NCBI GenBank assembly: GCA_030683005.1
Contig: JAUXMY010000005.1
Coordinates: forward strand, 54,701 to 118,700
Origin: Caulobacter sp.
Lineage (GTDB): Bacteria > Pseudomonadota > Alphaproteobacteria > Caulobacterales > Caulobacteraceae
DNA: 64,000 bases
Direction: 5' to 3'
Position numbers and translations under genes: made by a program. This document shows positions 19,261 through 32,044 of the stretch, in pieces (position 1 is the first letter of the stretch; every line of letters starts with the position of its first letter). The notes under the pieces were generated by a model. It was not told the origin of the DNA. It did no database searches and saw nothing but the letters and a program-made list of their open reading frames with translations.

Positions 19261-20238
19261 ATGCTCGCCCCGACCGGACTCTTCGCCCAGGCGCTGACGG
19301 CGCGGTCGCGGGCGGTGCTGTTGTGGAGCCTGCCGTTCTGGGGCGTGTTCCTGCTGGTCCTCACGCCCTGGCGCGGCGACGACGGCCGCTGGGCGCCGGC
19401 CTTTGCGCTGTGGGCGGCCAACGCCCGGGACGGGGGCATGCCGGTCACCGGCTGGATCAGCGCCGGCCTCTGGGCGCTGGCCGGGCTGCTGGCCCTGCGG
19501 ATCACCTGGCGCGGGCTGGTCGGCCTGCTGGCGCCGCAGCGCAGCGGGCCCTGGCGGGACCTGGCCCGGTCGGGCGACGCGGCGGCCGCCATCGCCGATT
19601 TCGAGCGCGAGGCGGCCGCGCCCCTACTGCGCCGTGACCGTCCGCTGATCATCGTCACCCCGTCCTGGCTGCTGGTGCGGGCCGGCGCGGTGATGCAGCT
19701 GGTCCCGCTAGACGACATCGCCTGGGTGCACGGCGGCAAGGATGCCTCGGGCGCTGTGGTCGGCGGGGCCTTCCAGCTGGCCGGTGTGATCGACGCCAAG
19801 GGGCGGCGGGCGGTGGCCGCCCAGCCGGACGCCGACCTGGTCCTCTACCGCCGCTCGACCGGCGAACGGGAGGCGCTGCCGGTCGACGCGGCCCTGCCGG
19901 CCCTGCTCGACCATTTCATCGCCCACCGCCCGGAGATCGTCGTCGGCTTCGCGCCGGCGCTGAAGACGGCCTGGGAGAACGACCGCGCCGGCTTTGAAGC
20001 CGTGGCGCGCACGGCCGCGCTGTCGACCATGGAGCCGGACGCGGCGGAGGCGACCGTCGAGGCGCTGCTCTCCGCCAACGACCTGGCGCAGGCCGCCGTC
20101 GGCCTGGCCCAGACCTCGGTCGCCGCCATCGATCCGCAGGCCGACTTCGAGACCGTGATCGCCCCGGTCAAGGCCGCCAAAGGCCTGGGCGACCAGCTGA
20201 CCGCCCGCGCCGAACGCGCCGGGCCGGACGAGGGCTGA
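19261..20238 (+). CDS. Membrane protein of unknown function
   Basis: 325 residues from ATG 19261 (GCGGAG upstream). Two transmembrane helices are evident: SRAVLLWSLPFWGVFLLVLT (about 15-35) and TGWISAGLWALAGLLALRIT (about 60-80). A cytoplasmic region follows with PLIIVTPSWLLVRAGAVMQLVPLDDIAWVH-type beta strands (positions 120-155) resembling PH-like membrane protein domains, and a helical C-terminal half. No named family can be assigned with confidence. A longer frame from 19144 runs through repeat DNA and is unlikely. Confidence 0.7.
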   Translation: MLAPTGLFAQALTARSRAVLLWSLPFWGVFLLVLTPWRGDDGRWAPAFALWAANARDGGMPVTGWISAGLWALAGLLALRITWRGLVGLLAPQRSGPWRDLARSGDAAAAIADFEREAAAPLLRRDRPLIIVTPSWLLVRAGAVMQLVPLDDIAWVHGGKDASGAVVGGAFQLAGVIDAKGRRAVAAQPDADLVLYRRSTGEREALPVDAALPALLDHFIAHRPEIVVGFAPALKTAWENDRAGFEAVARTAALSTMEPDAAEATVEALLSANDLAQAAVGLAQTSVAAIDPQADFETVIAPVKAAKGLGDQLTARAERAGPDEG

Positions 20239-20467
20239 GGGCCAGGACCGCCGGGCGCGCGAAGCCGTCCCCGATGCCCCTCTATCCCCGCCTTCCCGGC
20301 CCCCGGGTCGCGCGAAGCGCGCCCGAGGATGAACTCCGGCCGGGACCCATGAAGCCGCCCGAGCCCTCCCTCCGTATGGACCCCGGCGTTGGCGCTGCGC
20401 GCCGCCCTTCGGGTCGCCGGGGAGACGGAGAGTTTGGAGACGTTGGGGGACGTGCGCAGGGCCCCCG

Positions 20468-20516
20468 AAAGCGGGACTCCGGAGACCTATACTCTGGAGA
20501 CAAAGCGAGACATTCG
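20468..20516 (+). repeat. 49-bp dispersed repeat, copy A
   Basis: It matches the reverse complement of 37361-37409 with only two differences. It contains the direct repeat CTC(C/T)GGAGAC-CTATA-CTCTGGAGAC and ends in AAAGCGAGACATTCG. Both copies lie near CGCTGAAGTGTC motifs in gene-free DNA. Confidence 0.8.
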
Positions 20517-20852
20517 ACCCCTTTGCGGGACATCCGCGCCCCCGTCGCGCCGACGCCCTGTCCACCCCCTCTCCGGCCGGGCGCACACTGGGCGGATGTC
20601 GCCTCGTCTCCCACGCCCGCCGCGCGCGCCGCGCCCTGTCCCGCAAGGGGCCGGGGACCCGCGCCCGCGCGCGTCGGCGACGGCGTGCGGGACGGCGCGC
20701 GGCGTCGCGGGCGGGGCTCTGTCCCCCTATCGCGACCGCCGCCGGGCGCCCGCAACGGGCGGACAAACCGCGATGGAGACTCTCGGGACCGCCGGGACGG
20801 TGAAGCGGGCGCTGAAGTGTCGCGCCAACGCTGAAGCGCGCGCTGAAGTGTC

Positions 20853-20880
20853 GGGGACACGCACGCAAGTGCATGTCCCC
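20853..20880. terminator. Palindrome GGGGACACGCAC-GCAA-GTGCATGTCCCC
   Basis: 12-bp stem with one mismatch and a 4-nt loop just past the stop codon of the minus-strand GPH transporter. It is nearly the same palindrome as at 32012-32037, so it is both a repeat and a likely terminator. Confidence 0.55.
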
Positions 20881-20886
20881 CACGCC

Positions 20887-22419
20887 CTACGTCTTGGCCG
20901 GTCCCGGCGCCGCGTCGATGTCGACCACGCCCTCGATCTGGGCGACCAGCGGCGGCGGCGGGGTCACCGTCTCGCCGGCGGCGGCGCGCTTGGCGGCGAT
21001 CTGGGCCTTGGTCTCCTCGTACTTCGCCCGGGTGATGCCGTAGCGGGCGTAGAAGCCCGCGGCGATCAGGCCGGGGATGGCGGCCAGCACGCCGTCCCAC
21101 AGGGCGAGGTTGCCGATCACCCCGGCGGGCACCTCGCCCGGCACGGCCTTGGCCGGGAAGGCGATCCACAGCAGCACCAGCCCGGCCACCAGGGCGCCGA
21201 TGGCCTGGTCGACCTTGGCGGCCAGCGAGCGGGTGGCGTAGAGCACGCCCTCCTGCCGCAGGCCGAACTTCAGCTCGTTCTCGTCGGCGATGTCCGCCAG
21301 GGCCGACATCACCGTGATGCTCAGCACGCTGGCCGAGGCGTAGCTGACCACGGAGAAGGCGACCAGGATGCCCAGCAGGTTCGGCGTCTGGGCGCCCAGC
21401 ACGCCCAGCTGGCCCAGGATGTTGGGCACGGCCGGCGCGATCGAATAGACCACCGACCAGACGATCATGGTCATCCGCTTGTCGAAACGCCGGTGCAGGC
21501 GGGCGGCGAAGATGAAGCCGGCGATGTAGCCGCTGGCGCTGCCCAGGATGAACCAGCGCAGCTCCTCCGACGTCAGCTGCCAGTAGAAGGTGCCCATGTA
21601 GAGGTTGAGGCCCGCCCGCATGCCGATCATCATCGACAGGAAGAAGAAGGCGATCAGCAGCCACAGATAGTTGAAGTTGCGCATCACCTTGGCGATGTCG
21701 TTGAAGAACTCCAGCGGGCTGAACTTCGGCAGGTTCTCGGCCGGCTTGGGCAGCCGGGGGATCTGGTCGCGGGTGAACCAGGCCGAGGCGAACAGGATGG
21801 TGATGGCCACCGCCGCCAGACCCCAGGCGAAGGGCCCGTAGGGCTCGGGATTGAGCAGGCCGCGCGGGTATTCGGGCGTGGCCTTGAACACGTAGCTGAG
21901 GGCGAAGAAGGCGGTGCCCGCCGCCCCGGCCCAGGTGAAGAAGTTGTTCCAGCTCATCACCTTGGACCGCTCGAGATAGTCGCTCGACAGCTCGCCGCCG
22001 AGCGCCAGGTGCGGCGTGTTGAAGAAGGTCATGAACTGCCGCATCAGGGTCACGGAGAGGGCGAACCAGGCGAACAGCGCCCACTGGCTCATCTCGGCCG
22101 GCGGGTTGAAGATGGCGATCAGGGAAAGGCCGATCGGGATCGGCGCGGCCAGCATATAGGGGTGACGGCGGCCCAGCCGCGAGCGCGTGCGGTCCGACAG
22201 CGAGCCGACCAGCGGGTCGGAAATTCCGTCCAGCACCAGGCTGGCGGAAATGGCCAGCCCGGCCAGCTCGGCCGGCAGCCCCAGCACCTGGTTGTAGTAG
22301 AACATGGCGAAGGCGCTGACCGAGTACAGCGCGATCGACTCGGCCGCCGAGCCGATGCCGAAGAAAAACTTGGTGTCCAGGCGCAGGCGCTCAGGCGCCG
22401 CCGGGGCCGATGTACTCAA
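20887..22419 (-). CDS. GPH/MelB-family sugar:cation symporter (MFS fold)
   Basis: 510 residues with about 12 hydrophobic segments. The family signature is clear: LVLDGISDPLVGSLSDRTRS followed by LGRRHPYM (about 65-95), with acidic residues in helix II that bind the coupling cation. It probably imports a glycoside, pentose or hexuronide; the substrate is unknown. It is a different subgroup from the transporter at 3002-4468. A 60-residue C-terminal tail after the last helix is Ala/Lys/Pro-rich (AKRAAAGETVTPPPPLVAQ). Flanked downstream by a palindromic terminator. Confidence 0.9.
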   Translation of the reverse strand: MSTSAPAAPERLRLDTKFFFGIGSAAESIALYSVSAFAMFYYNQVLGLPAELAGLAISASLVLDGISDPLVGSLSDRTRSRLGRRHPYMLAAPIPIGLSLIAIFNPPAEMSQWALFAWFALSVTLMRQFMTFFNTPHLALGGELSSDYLERSKVMSWNNFFTWAGAAGTAFFALSYVFKATPEYPRGLLNPEPYGPFAWGLAAVAITILFASAWFTRDQIPRLPKPAENLPKFSPLEFFNDIAKVMRNFNYLWLLIAFFFLSMMIGMRAGLNLYMGTFYWQLTSEELRWFILGSASGYIAGFIFAARLHRRFDKRMTMIVWSVVYSIAPAVPNILGQLGVLGAQTPNLLGILVAFSVVSYASASVLSITVMSALADIADENELKFGLRQEGVLYATRSLAAKVDQAIGALVAGLVLLWIAFPAKAVPGEVPAGVIGNLALWDGVLAAIPGLIAAGFYARYGITRAKYEETKAQIAAKRAAAGETVTPPPPLVAQIEGVVDIDAAPGPAKT

Positions 22420-22562
22420 GACCAGTGTCCTCCCGCGATGGCGCTTGTCTACGACGAGCGCCCGGGGGATGCCCGAGGTCGCCGTACCGCGCTTTCCAAC
22501 AGCAAGCGGGAATCCTGCCTCCGCGTCAACCGGGGCTGTACTTCATCGGCGAAAAGGCCGTT

Positions 22563-23537
22563 TTACTGCGGGCCGCGCAGGCCCTTCAGCGTGTCGCGCA
22601 GGCCGGGCTTGGCCTTCGATGCGGGCTTGGCCGGCGCGGGGGACGCCGGCTTGGCGACCGGGGCGACCGGGGCGACCGGAGCCTCGGCCACGGGGTCGGC
22701 TTCCGCCGGGGCCGGGAGCAGGTCGTCGATGGCGGAGGGCGCGCCGGCGTCGGCCTCGGCCTCCGTCTCCGCCTCCGCCAGACCGACGGCGGACGCCTCG
22801 TCCGGATCCGACGGGCGCTCGGTCAGGCCCGCGGTCTCGACGGCGGCGACCGGATCGACCGGATCGATGGGGGCCGGCGTCTCTGCCTCGCCGGCGGCGG
22901 CGGTCTCGACGATGGCGAAGGGATCGGCCTGGGCCTCGACCGGCGTGTCGGCCCGCGGCGTCGGCGAGGCGGCGCCGGCGTTGGCGGTCAGGGCCTGGCC
23001 GAACAGGAGGGAGCGGGCCTCCAGCGCCCGGGCCGTCTCCTCGCATTTGGCGGGCGGCGACCAGCTCATCCAGAACTGGGCCAGCTGGGCCTTGGGGACG
23101 CTGCCGGCGCCGGTCCAGACGCCGCGGCCCTTTCTGATGGCGGCGGCGCCCTGGGCGGCGATGGTGGTGGGGCTGGCCTTCTCGGCGGCCTCGATGGCGC
23201 GGCGGAACAGCTCCAGGCTGGCGATCGCGTCACGCTTCTGGGCCGGGTACACCGTCCTGATGTTGTCCTCGGTGCCGGGCGTGGGCCAGGCGCGTTCGAT
23301 GCGGATCACCTCGGGCATGGCGCGGTCGTAGAGGTCGACATAGCCGCTGACCGCGCCGAAGCACCAGCCGACGTAGCCGTAGTCGTCGCTCGGGGCCGAG
23401 ACCGGGCCGCCCTGGATGGGCAGCGGGGCAACGGTCTGCTTGCGCGGCGCGGCGGTCGCCACGGGCCCGTCGTCGGTGTTGGCCGGCGGCGCGTCCTGGG
23501 CCAGCAGGGCGAAGGCGAGAAGGAGGATCGGGGCCAT
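22563..23537 (-). CDS. Secreted protein with acidic Ala/Pro-rich tail
   Basis: 324 residues. The signal peptide MAPILLLAFALLAQDAPP is short. Residues 50-185 form a folded, mostly helical domain (DYGYVGWCFGAVSGYVDLYD; AKCEETARALEARSLLFGQ) with two cysteines. From about 190 onward the chain is low-complexity Ala/Glu/Pro/Val and probably disordered. No named domain is recognised. It lies 24 bp after the hydantoinase gene stop in the same direction and could be co-transcribed. Confidence 0.7.
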   Translation of the reverse strand: MAPILLLAFALLAQDAPPANTDDGPVATAAPRKQTVAPLPIQGGPVSAPSDDYGYVGWCFGAVSGYVDLYDRAMPEVIRIERAWPTPGTEDNIRTVYPAQKRDAIASLELFRRAIEAAEKASPTTIAAQGAAAIRKGRGVWTGAGSVPKAQLAQFWMSWSPPAKCEETARALEARSLLFGQALTANAGAASPTPRADTPVEAQADPFAIVETAAAGEAETPAPIDPVDPVAAVETAGLTERPSDPDEASAVGLAEAETEAEADAGAPSAIDDLLPAPAEADPVAEAPVAPVAPVAKPASPAPAKPASKAKPGLRDTLKGLRGPQ

Positions 23538-23561
23538 AGAAAAGGTCCTGTACTGATGTCG

Positions 23562-27158
<3,597 letters not shown>

Positions 27159-27191
27159 GCGCCCGCCAGAATCCTAAGCTCAGCCTATCCC

Positions 27192-27887
27192 ATGAGCTTC
27201 TGGCAAAACATTGCAAGCCTCGCGGCGAGGGGCGTCGACGACGCCGAGTGCGCGGATTGTCCGGCGGGCCTGCCCGGCGAGGACCCCGCCTTCACGACCG
27301 CTGTCACGGCCCTGGGCGCCAAGCTCGCCCGGGCCGACGGCAGGGCAACGTCCGGCGAGTTCGACACCTTCGCGTCCGTCTTCCAGCCCGATGCCGGGTC
27401 GGAGCGCAACATCCACCGTCTGTATGATCTGGCCCGTCAGACGACCCACGGGTTCGAGAGCTACGCCCGGCGGCTGGCCAAACGCTACCGCGCCTGCCCG
27501 CAAATTCTGGAGGACGTGCTCGACGGGCTGTTTCATATCGCCGGCTCGGACGGCGCTGTAACCCGGGACGAGCTCGACTACCTGGAGCAGGTGAGCGGTC
27601 TTTTCGGCTTCTCGCCCCTGACCTTCCGGCGTCTCAAGGCGACGCACATGGGGGCGGGTCCCAACGATCCCTACGTGATCCTGGGCGTCCTGCCGGACGC
27701 CACCGACGCCGAGGTTCGCGCCGCCTGGCGGGCGCGGGTGTCCGACGCCCACCCTGACCGCGCCCGCTCCCGGGGGCTCCCGAGCGAGTTCATCGAGGTC
27801 GCCGAATCCAAGACGGCGGCGATAAACGCCGCCTACGACACCATCACCCGGGAGCGGCGGGACATGCCGCTCGAGGGCGCCGCCTGA
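27192..27887 (+). CDS. TerB/DnaJ-domain protein (DjlA-like)
   Basis: 231 residues. Residues 35-150 form a TerB-like helical domain (AVTALGAKLARADGRATSGEFD; LFHIAGSDGAVTRDELDYL). Residues about 163-225 form a C-terminal J domain with PYVILGVLPDATDAEVRAAW and the HPD motif (AHPDRA) needed to stimulate DnaK. This is the order found in DjlA, but the N-terminal membrane helix of DjlA is missing, so the protein is probably a soluble co-chaperone. Confidence 0.88.
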   Translation: MSFWQNIASLAARGVDDAECADCPAGLPGEDPAFTTAVTALGAKLARADGRATSGEFDTFASVFQPDAGSERNIHRLYDLARQTTHGFESYARRLAKRYRACPQILEDVLDGLFHIAGSDGAVTRDELDYLEQVSGLFGFSPLTFRRLKATHMGAGPNDPYVILGVLPDATDAEVRAAWRARVSDAHPDRARSRGLPSEFIEVAESKTAAINAAYDTITRERRDMPLEGAA

Positions 27888-27930
27888 ATGGGCGAATGGT
27901 GAATCTCTCGCTCTTCACGCGGGTGTTCAG

Positions 27931-27960
27931 TTGACGTTCAGAGGGTTCGGACAATTTAAT
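27931..27960 (+). promoter_or_regulatory. Candidate sigma-70-like promoter
   Basis: TTGACG (27931-27936) and TTTAAT (27955-27960) with an 18-bp spacer, about 40 bp before the ATG of the small membrane protein. One of the few AT-rich intergenic patches in this part of the window. Confidence 0.45.
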
Positions 27961-28002
27961 AGGGATTGAAGGTCGCCTCCCAATGCGACCCACGAGGACG
28001 AC

Positions 28003-28302
28003 ATGGACAATCAGACGACAGGGCGGAGCGGCTCTCGATCAGCGGTCAAGGGCCTGGCCTGGGTGGCTGGCGTACTGGCCACCTGCGCGGCGCTGGCAGT
28101 TGGCGCGGTGCTCGCGGTGTTCGCCACGCTTACGGTCGTCGTCATCGCCCTGATGTCCAGCGCGCTTCTCGGCCTCGCCGTCCTCGCCAATCGCGCTCGC
28201 CGTTCGGTTCGGACCAGGGCCTCGAACGATTCCGACATCATCGAAGCCCGCAACGTCGGCGGCCACTCCTGGGTCGCCTACGGCTGGAACGAGCGCCGCT
28301 AG
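28003..28302 (+). CDS. Small two-helix membrane protein of unknown function
   Basis: 99 residues. Two adjacent hydrophobic helices occupy about residues 17-60 (VKGLAWVAGVLATCAALAVG and VVVIALMSSALLGLAVLA), then a basic segment and a polar C-terminus (SDIIEARNVGGHSWVAYGWN). The conserved-looking end suggests a real family limited to close relatives. It has its own promoter-like sequence and is convergent with the antiporter gene. Function unknown. Confidence 0.7.
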   Translation: MDNQTTGRSGSRSAVKGLAWVAGVLATCAALAVGAVLAVFATLTVVVIALMSSALLGLAVLANRARRSVRTRASNDSDIIEARNVGGHSWVAYGWNERR

Positions 28303-28320
28303 GCGCCCCGCTAACCCAGC

Positions 28321-30282
28321 CTAGCCCAGCGGCCTGGCCCAGACCACGCCGGCGCCGGTCATGGCGAGCCGGCCGTCGCCCAGATCGACGACAAGTCCCT
28401 TTTCTTCGAGCGAGGCGACCGCCTCCCCGAGCCGTCGGTCGTCGTAGAGTTCCACGGCCGGATCGGTGTGAAGCTGCCGACGGGAGATGGCCTCGCCCGC
28501 TCGCAGTCCTCGCGCGCAAAGCCCGCCCAGCATCGCGGCCTCGACATCGTCAAGGATCGGCCGGGTGGACAGGCCGGGCGCCGACGCCGGCGTCAGAACC
28601 GAAACCGGCGTTTCGACCATCGCAGGCCGAGACGGAGTCGCAGCCGCCGCCCGCTCCAGCATCCTTCGGGCGATCTCGGCTTCGCCCAGCACTGTTTCGT
28701 CTGCGCCGGCCTTGCCGAGGTAGTCGCGCTCATCGTCGCTTTGGGCGCGGGCGATGATTTCAAGGCCGCGGCTGGCCTTACGACCCTGCTCGACGATCTC
28801 GCCGGTCTCGAAGCCGTCGGGGATGGCGACCAGCAGGCTATGGGCCCGCCCGACGCCGGCGGCCTCCAGGACGCGAGGATCGATTCCGGTGCCGTCGATG
28901 ACCTCGTAGCCCCTGGCCCGGCCCGCCGCCACGGCTTCGGAACGGTCCTCGACCACGACAAAGGCCCGGCCGGCAGCCTTGAGGCCGTCGGCGATTCTTG
29001 ATCCGACGCGGCCCAGGCCGACCAGCACGGTGTGATCTGAAAGGGTGGTGGGGACCAGATCCGTCGGCTCGGGAAGCTCTGGGCGTAGCGGCTTTCGGGG
29101 TCCCTCGCGGGGGACGACCAACGCGAAGATCATCGGGTTGAGCATGATCGACAGGATCGCGCCCGCCAGGATCAGGTCGCGGCCCTCTTCAGGGAGCAGG
29201 TCAAGGCCGACGCCGAGGCCGGCAAGGATGAACGAGAACTCGCCGATCTGGGCCAGACTCGCGGCGACGGTCAGGGCCGTCTTGTGACTGTGCCTGAACG
29301 CCCGGACGATCAGGTAGGCGGCGACCGACTTGCCCACCACGATAATGGCGACCACGGCGATCACCGGCAGCGGGTTCTCGATGAGCACGCGGTAGTCGAA
29401 GAGCATGCCGACGGAGACGAAGAACAGAACCGCGAAGGCGTCCCGCAGAGGCAGGGTCTCCTCCGCCGCCCGCTGGCTCAGTTCGCTCTCGGCCAGGATC
29501 ATCCCGGCGAAGAAGGCGCCCAGCGCGAAAGAGACGCCGAACAGCAGCGCCGCACCGAAGGCGAAGCCCAGGGCGATGGCCAGCACCGCCAGGCGGAACA
29601 GCTCGCGAGAGCCGGTGTGCACGACCCAGTGCAGGATCCAGGGCACGACCCGGCGACCGACAATCAGCATGAAGGCGACGAATGCCGCCACTTTCAGCAA
29701 GGTGATGCCCAGCGGCTGCAGCAAGGCCGCGGGAGAGGCGCTGGCGGCGCCCTCGCTCAGGCTGCCGGCGAGAGCGGGAAGCAGGACGAGCGCCAGCACC
29801 ATGGCCACGTCCTCGACGATCAGCCACCCGACCGCGATGCGGCCCTTGTCCATCTGGACCAGTCGGCGTTCCTGCAGCGCACGCAGCAGCACCACCGTCG
29901 AGGCGACCGACAGCGCCAGGCCGAAGACAATGCCGGCGATCAGGGTCCAGCCGAGGAAATGGGCCAGCCCCATACCCAGCAGCGTCGCGACCGCCATCTG
30001 GCCCAGGGCGCCGGGAATGGCGATCCGCCGGACGGCCAGGAGATCCTTCAGTGAGAAGTGCAGGCCGACGCCGAACATCAGCAGGATGACGCCGATCTCC
30101 GCCAGCTCCTGCGCCAGGGCCGCATCCGCGACAAAGCCGGGGGTGAAAGGTCCCACGAGCACTCCGGCCAGAAGATAACCCACGAGCGGCGAAATCTTCA
30201 GGCGTTGTGCAGCCGATCCGAGGGCGAAGGCGACGACGAGGCCGGCGACTATAGTGGCGATGAGCGGCGTGTGATGCGGCAT
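28321..30282 (-). CDS. ybaL: YbaL/Kef-type cation:proton antiporter with TrkA-N domain
   Basis: 653 residues. Residues 1-395 make about 12 transmembrane helices of the CPA2 Na+/H+ (K+/H+) exchanger fold (VGYLLAGVLVGPFTPGF; LMFGVGLHFSLKDLLAVRRI; QIGEFSFILAGLGVGL). Residues about 418-540 are a cytosolic TrkA-N/RCK domain with the nucleotide-binding TVLVGLGRVGSRIADGL and a distal acidic VVEDRSEA. The C-terminal 100 residues have a winged-helix-like look. It would efflux monovalent cations under nucleotide control. The layout matches YbaL better than KefB/C. Confidence 0.87.
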   Translation of the reverse strand: MPHHTPLIATIVAGLVVAFALGSAAQRLKISPLVGYLLAGVLVGPFTPGFVADAALAQELAEIGVILLMFGVGLHFSLKDLLAVRRIAIPGALGQMAVATLLGMGLAHFLGWTLIAGIVFGLALSVASTVVLLRALQERRLVQMDKGRIAVGWLIVEDVAMVLALVLLPALAGSLSEGAASASPAALLQPLGITLLKVAAFVAFMLIVGRRVVPWILHWVVHTGSRELFRLAVLAIALGFAFGAALLFGVSFALGAFFAGMILAESELSQRAAEETLPLRDAFAVLFFVSVGMLFDYRVLIENPLPVIAVVAIIVVGKSVAAYLIVRAFRHSHKTALTVAASLAQIGEFSFILAGLGVGLDLLPEEGRDLILAGAILSIMLNPMIFALVVPREGPRKPLRPELPEPTDLVPTTLSDHTVLVGLGRVGSRIADGLKAAGRAFVVVEDRSEAVAAGRARGYEVIDGTGIDPRVLEAAGVGRAHSLLVAIPDGFETGEIVEQGRKASRGLEIIARAQSDDERDYLGKAGADETVLGEAEIARRMLERAAAATPSRPAMVETPVSVLTPASAPGLSTRPILDDVEAAMLGGLCARGLRAGEAISRRQLHTDPAVELYDDRRLGEAVASLEEKGLVVDLGDGRLAMTGAGVVWARPLG

Positions 30283-30359
30283 GGGGCTCCGAAGGCTGTG
30301 ACTGCCTCCCGATATAGGGATCGGTCACCTGTCCTGTTACTCACCGAGAGCATCATCAA

Positions 30360-30375
30360 CTGACAATGTTGTCAG
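30360..30375. promoter_or_regulatory. Perfect 16-bp palindrome CTGACAATGTTGTCAG, candidate operator
   Basis: 7-bp arms around TG in the divergent region between ybaL and the monooxygenase/acyl-CoA dehydrogenase pair. A second imperfect dyad CAAACAAGCGTTCG (30458-30471) lies 27 bp before the ATG and resembles TetR-type sites that control acyl-CoA catabolic operons. The binding protein is not identified. Confidence 0.4.
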
Positions 30376-30497
30376 ACGGTCGACCTACCGCGTCTGCATC
30401 CCCTCCGGCGTCATTCCGGGCCTTGCACGGATCGGCGCCGCGCCGCATGGTGCCGTTCAAACAAGCGTTCGGCCAAACGGGCCAAAGGGAGAGCGAC

Positions 30498-30788
30498 ATG
30501 ATCGGCGTGGTGGCGACTTTAAAGGTGCAGCCCGAGAAGGCGAGTGAGTTCGAGAAGGTGTTCCTCGACCTCGCCGCCAAGGTGAAGGCCAACGAGCCCG
30601 GCTGCCTGATGTACCAGCTGACCAAGAGCCGCACGGAAGCGGGCATCTACAAGGTGCTGGAGGTCTACGCCTCCGAGGAGGCCCTGAAGGCCCACGGCGG
30701 CACCGACTACTTCAAGGCCGCCGGCGCGGCGATGGGCCCGACCATGGCCGGCCGTCCCGAGATCGAATACCTCGACGGCGTGGAGTAA
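30498..30788 (+). CDS. Antibiotic biosynthesis monooxygenase (ABM) domain protein
   Basis: 96 residues from ATG 30498 after GGGAGAG. The ferredoxin-like ABM fold is seen as MIGVVATLKVQPEKASEFEK, then ANEPGCLMYQLTKSR and YKVLEVYASEEALKAHGGTD. Members are cofactor-free quinone-forming monooxygenases or heme/small-molecule binding proteins; a precise role cannot be read. It is 5 bp before an acyl-CoA dehydrogenase gene and co-transcribed with it. Confidence 0.87.
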   Translation: MIGVVATLKVQPEKASEFEKVFLDLAAKVKANEPGCLMYQLTKSRTEAGIYKVLEVYASEEALKAHGGTDYFKAAGAAMGPTMAGRPEIEYLDGVE

Positions 30789-30793
30789 CGGCC

Positions 30794-32005
30794 GTGGACC
30801 TCGCCTTCTCGGAAGAGGACAAGGCCTTCCAGCGCGAGGTCCGCGACTGGATCGCCGAGAACTACGACGAGGACCTGCGTCGGCAGATGTCCCAGTCCAA
30901 GAACGGCTATCTGGACAAGGCCGGCCAGGTGAAGTGGCAGAAGAAGCTGGCCGCGCGCGGCTGGGCCGCCACCAACTGGCCGGTCGAGTACGGCGGCACG
31001 GGCTTCACGCCCAGCCAGGCCTACATCTTCAACATGGAGATGAGCCTGGCCGGCGTACCGACGTCGTCCCCGATGGGCCTGAAGATGGTCGCGCCGGTGA
31101 TAATGGCCTTCGGCACGGACGAGCAGAAGGCGCAGCACCTGCCGCCGATCATCAACTCCGATATCTGGTGGTGCCAGGGCTACAGCGAGCCCGGCTCCGG
31201 CTCCGATCTCGCCAGTCTTCAGATGAAGGCCGAGCGCGACGGCGACGACTATGTGCTGAATGGCTCGAAGATCTGGACCACCCACGCCCAGTGGGCCGAC
31301 TGGATGTTCTGCCTGGTCCGCACAGACAACAGCGGCAAGCCGCAGAACGGCATCTCATTCCTGCTGCTCCGGATGGATACGCCGGGTATCCAGATCAAGC
31401 CGCTGCCGACGCTCGATGGGCCGGCGATCCACGAACAGGAGATCAATCAGGTCTTTTTCGACAACGTCCGCGTGCCGGTCGCCAACCGGATCGGCGAAGA
31501 GGGCAAGGGCTGGACCTACGCCAAATACCTGCTCGAGTTCGAGCGCGGCAACGCCTACGCGCCGGGGCTGATGAACCAGCTCAAGAAGGTGCGGACCATC
31601 GCCGCCGCCGAGCTGTCAGACCAAGGCGAGCCGCTGATCCGCGACCCTGACTTCCAGCGCAAGCTGGCCGAGATGGAGATCCGCATCGAGGCGCTGAACG
31701 CGACGGAGTTGCGCATCTTCTCGGCTATGGGATCTGGCCAGCCCGTCGGGCCGGCGTCCTCGATGCTCAAATGCGCAGGCTCCGAGGCCCAGCAGGCGAT
31801 CACCGAACTGGCGCTGGAGGCGGTCGGCGGCTACGCCGCGCCGTTCATCCAGGACACCTGGTCGATCACCAACGAATCGCGACCGGGCCCCGACTACGCC
31901 GCGCCGGCCGCGCCGAGCTACTTCAACTACCGCAAGGCGTCTATCTACGCCGGGTCCAACGAGATCCAGCGCAACATCATGGCCAAGCTGGTGCTCGGAC
32001 TCTGA
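30794..32005 (+). CDS. Acyl-CoA dehydrogenase
   Basis: 403 residues. FAD-dependent acyl-CoA dehydrogenase fold: N-terminal helices (MDLAFSEEDKAFQREVRDWI), the beta domain with WWCQGYSEPGSGSDLASL (substrate/FAD motif) and VLNGSKIWTTHAQWADWMF, and a C-terminal helical domain ending RKASIYAGSNEIQRNIMAK. The Y(S/C)EPG and long insertion after VGGYAAPF place it with the dehydrogenases of the steroid/pimeloyl-CoA-type group (large subunits), but the substrate is uncertain. Operon with the ABM protein. Confidence 0.93.
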   Translation: MDLAFSEEDKAFQREVRDWIAENYDEDLRRQMSQSKNGYLDKAGQVKWQKKLAARGWAATNWPVEYGGTGFTPSQAYIFNMEMSLAGVPTSSPMGLKMVAPVIMAFGTDEQKAQHLPPIINSDIWWCQGYSEPGSGSDLASLQMKAERDGDDYVLNGSKIWTTHAQWADWMFCLVRTDNSGKPQNGISFLLLRMDTPGIQIKPLPTLDGPAIHEQEINQVFFDNVRVPVANRIGEEGKGWTYAKYLLEFERGNAYAPGLMNQLKKVRTIAAAELSDQGEPLIRDPDFQRKLAEMEIRIEALNATELRIFSAMGSGQPVGPASSMLKCAGSEAQQAITELALEAVGGYAAPFIQDTWSITNESRPGPDYAAPAAPSYFNYRKASIYAGSNEIQRNIMAKLVLGL

Positions 32006-32011
32006 ATGGCA

Positions 32012-32037
32012 GGGACACGCACTTCAGTGCGTGTCCC
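32012..32037. terminator. Perfect palindrome GGGACACGCAC-TTCA-GTGCGTGTCCC
   Basis: 11-bp perfect stem with a TTCA loop, 6 bp after the acyl-CoA dehydrogenase stop and 7 bp before the stop of the convergent secreted-protein gene. Likely a bidirectional terminator and a second copy of the repeat at 20853-20880. Confidence 0.7.
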
Positions 32038-32044
32038 GCGATCC

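Larger units (their letters stand above)
20239..20886. other. 648-bp gene-free region made of interspersed repeats
   Basis: No credible coding sequence. It contains a REP-like block (about 20295-20435: CCCGG palindromes ending TCGCCGGGGAGACGGAG), a 49-bp dispersed repeat (20468-20516), a GC-only stretch, a cluster of GCGCTGAAGTGTC motifs (20811-20823 and 20840-20852) and a terminator-like palindrome (20853-20880). Confidence 0.6.
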
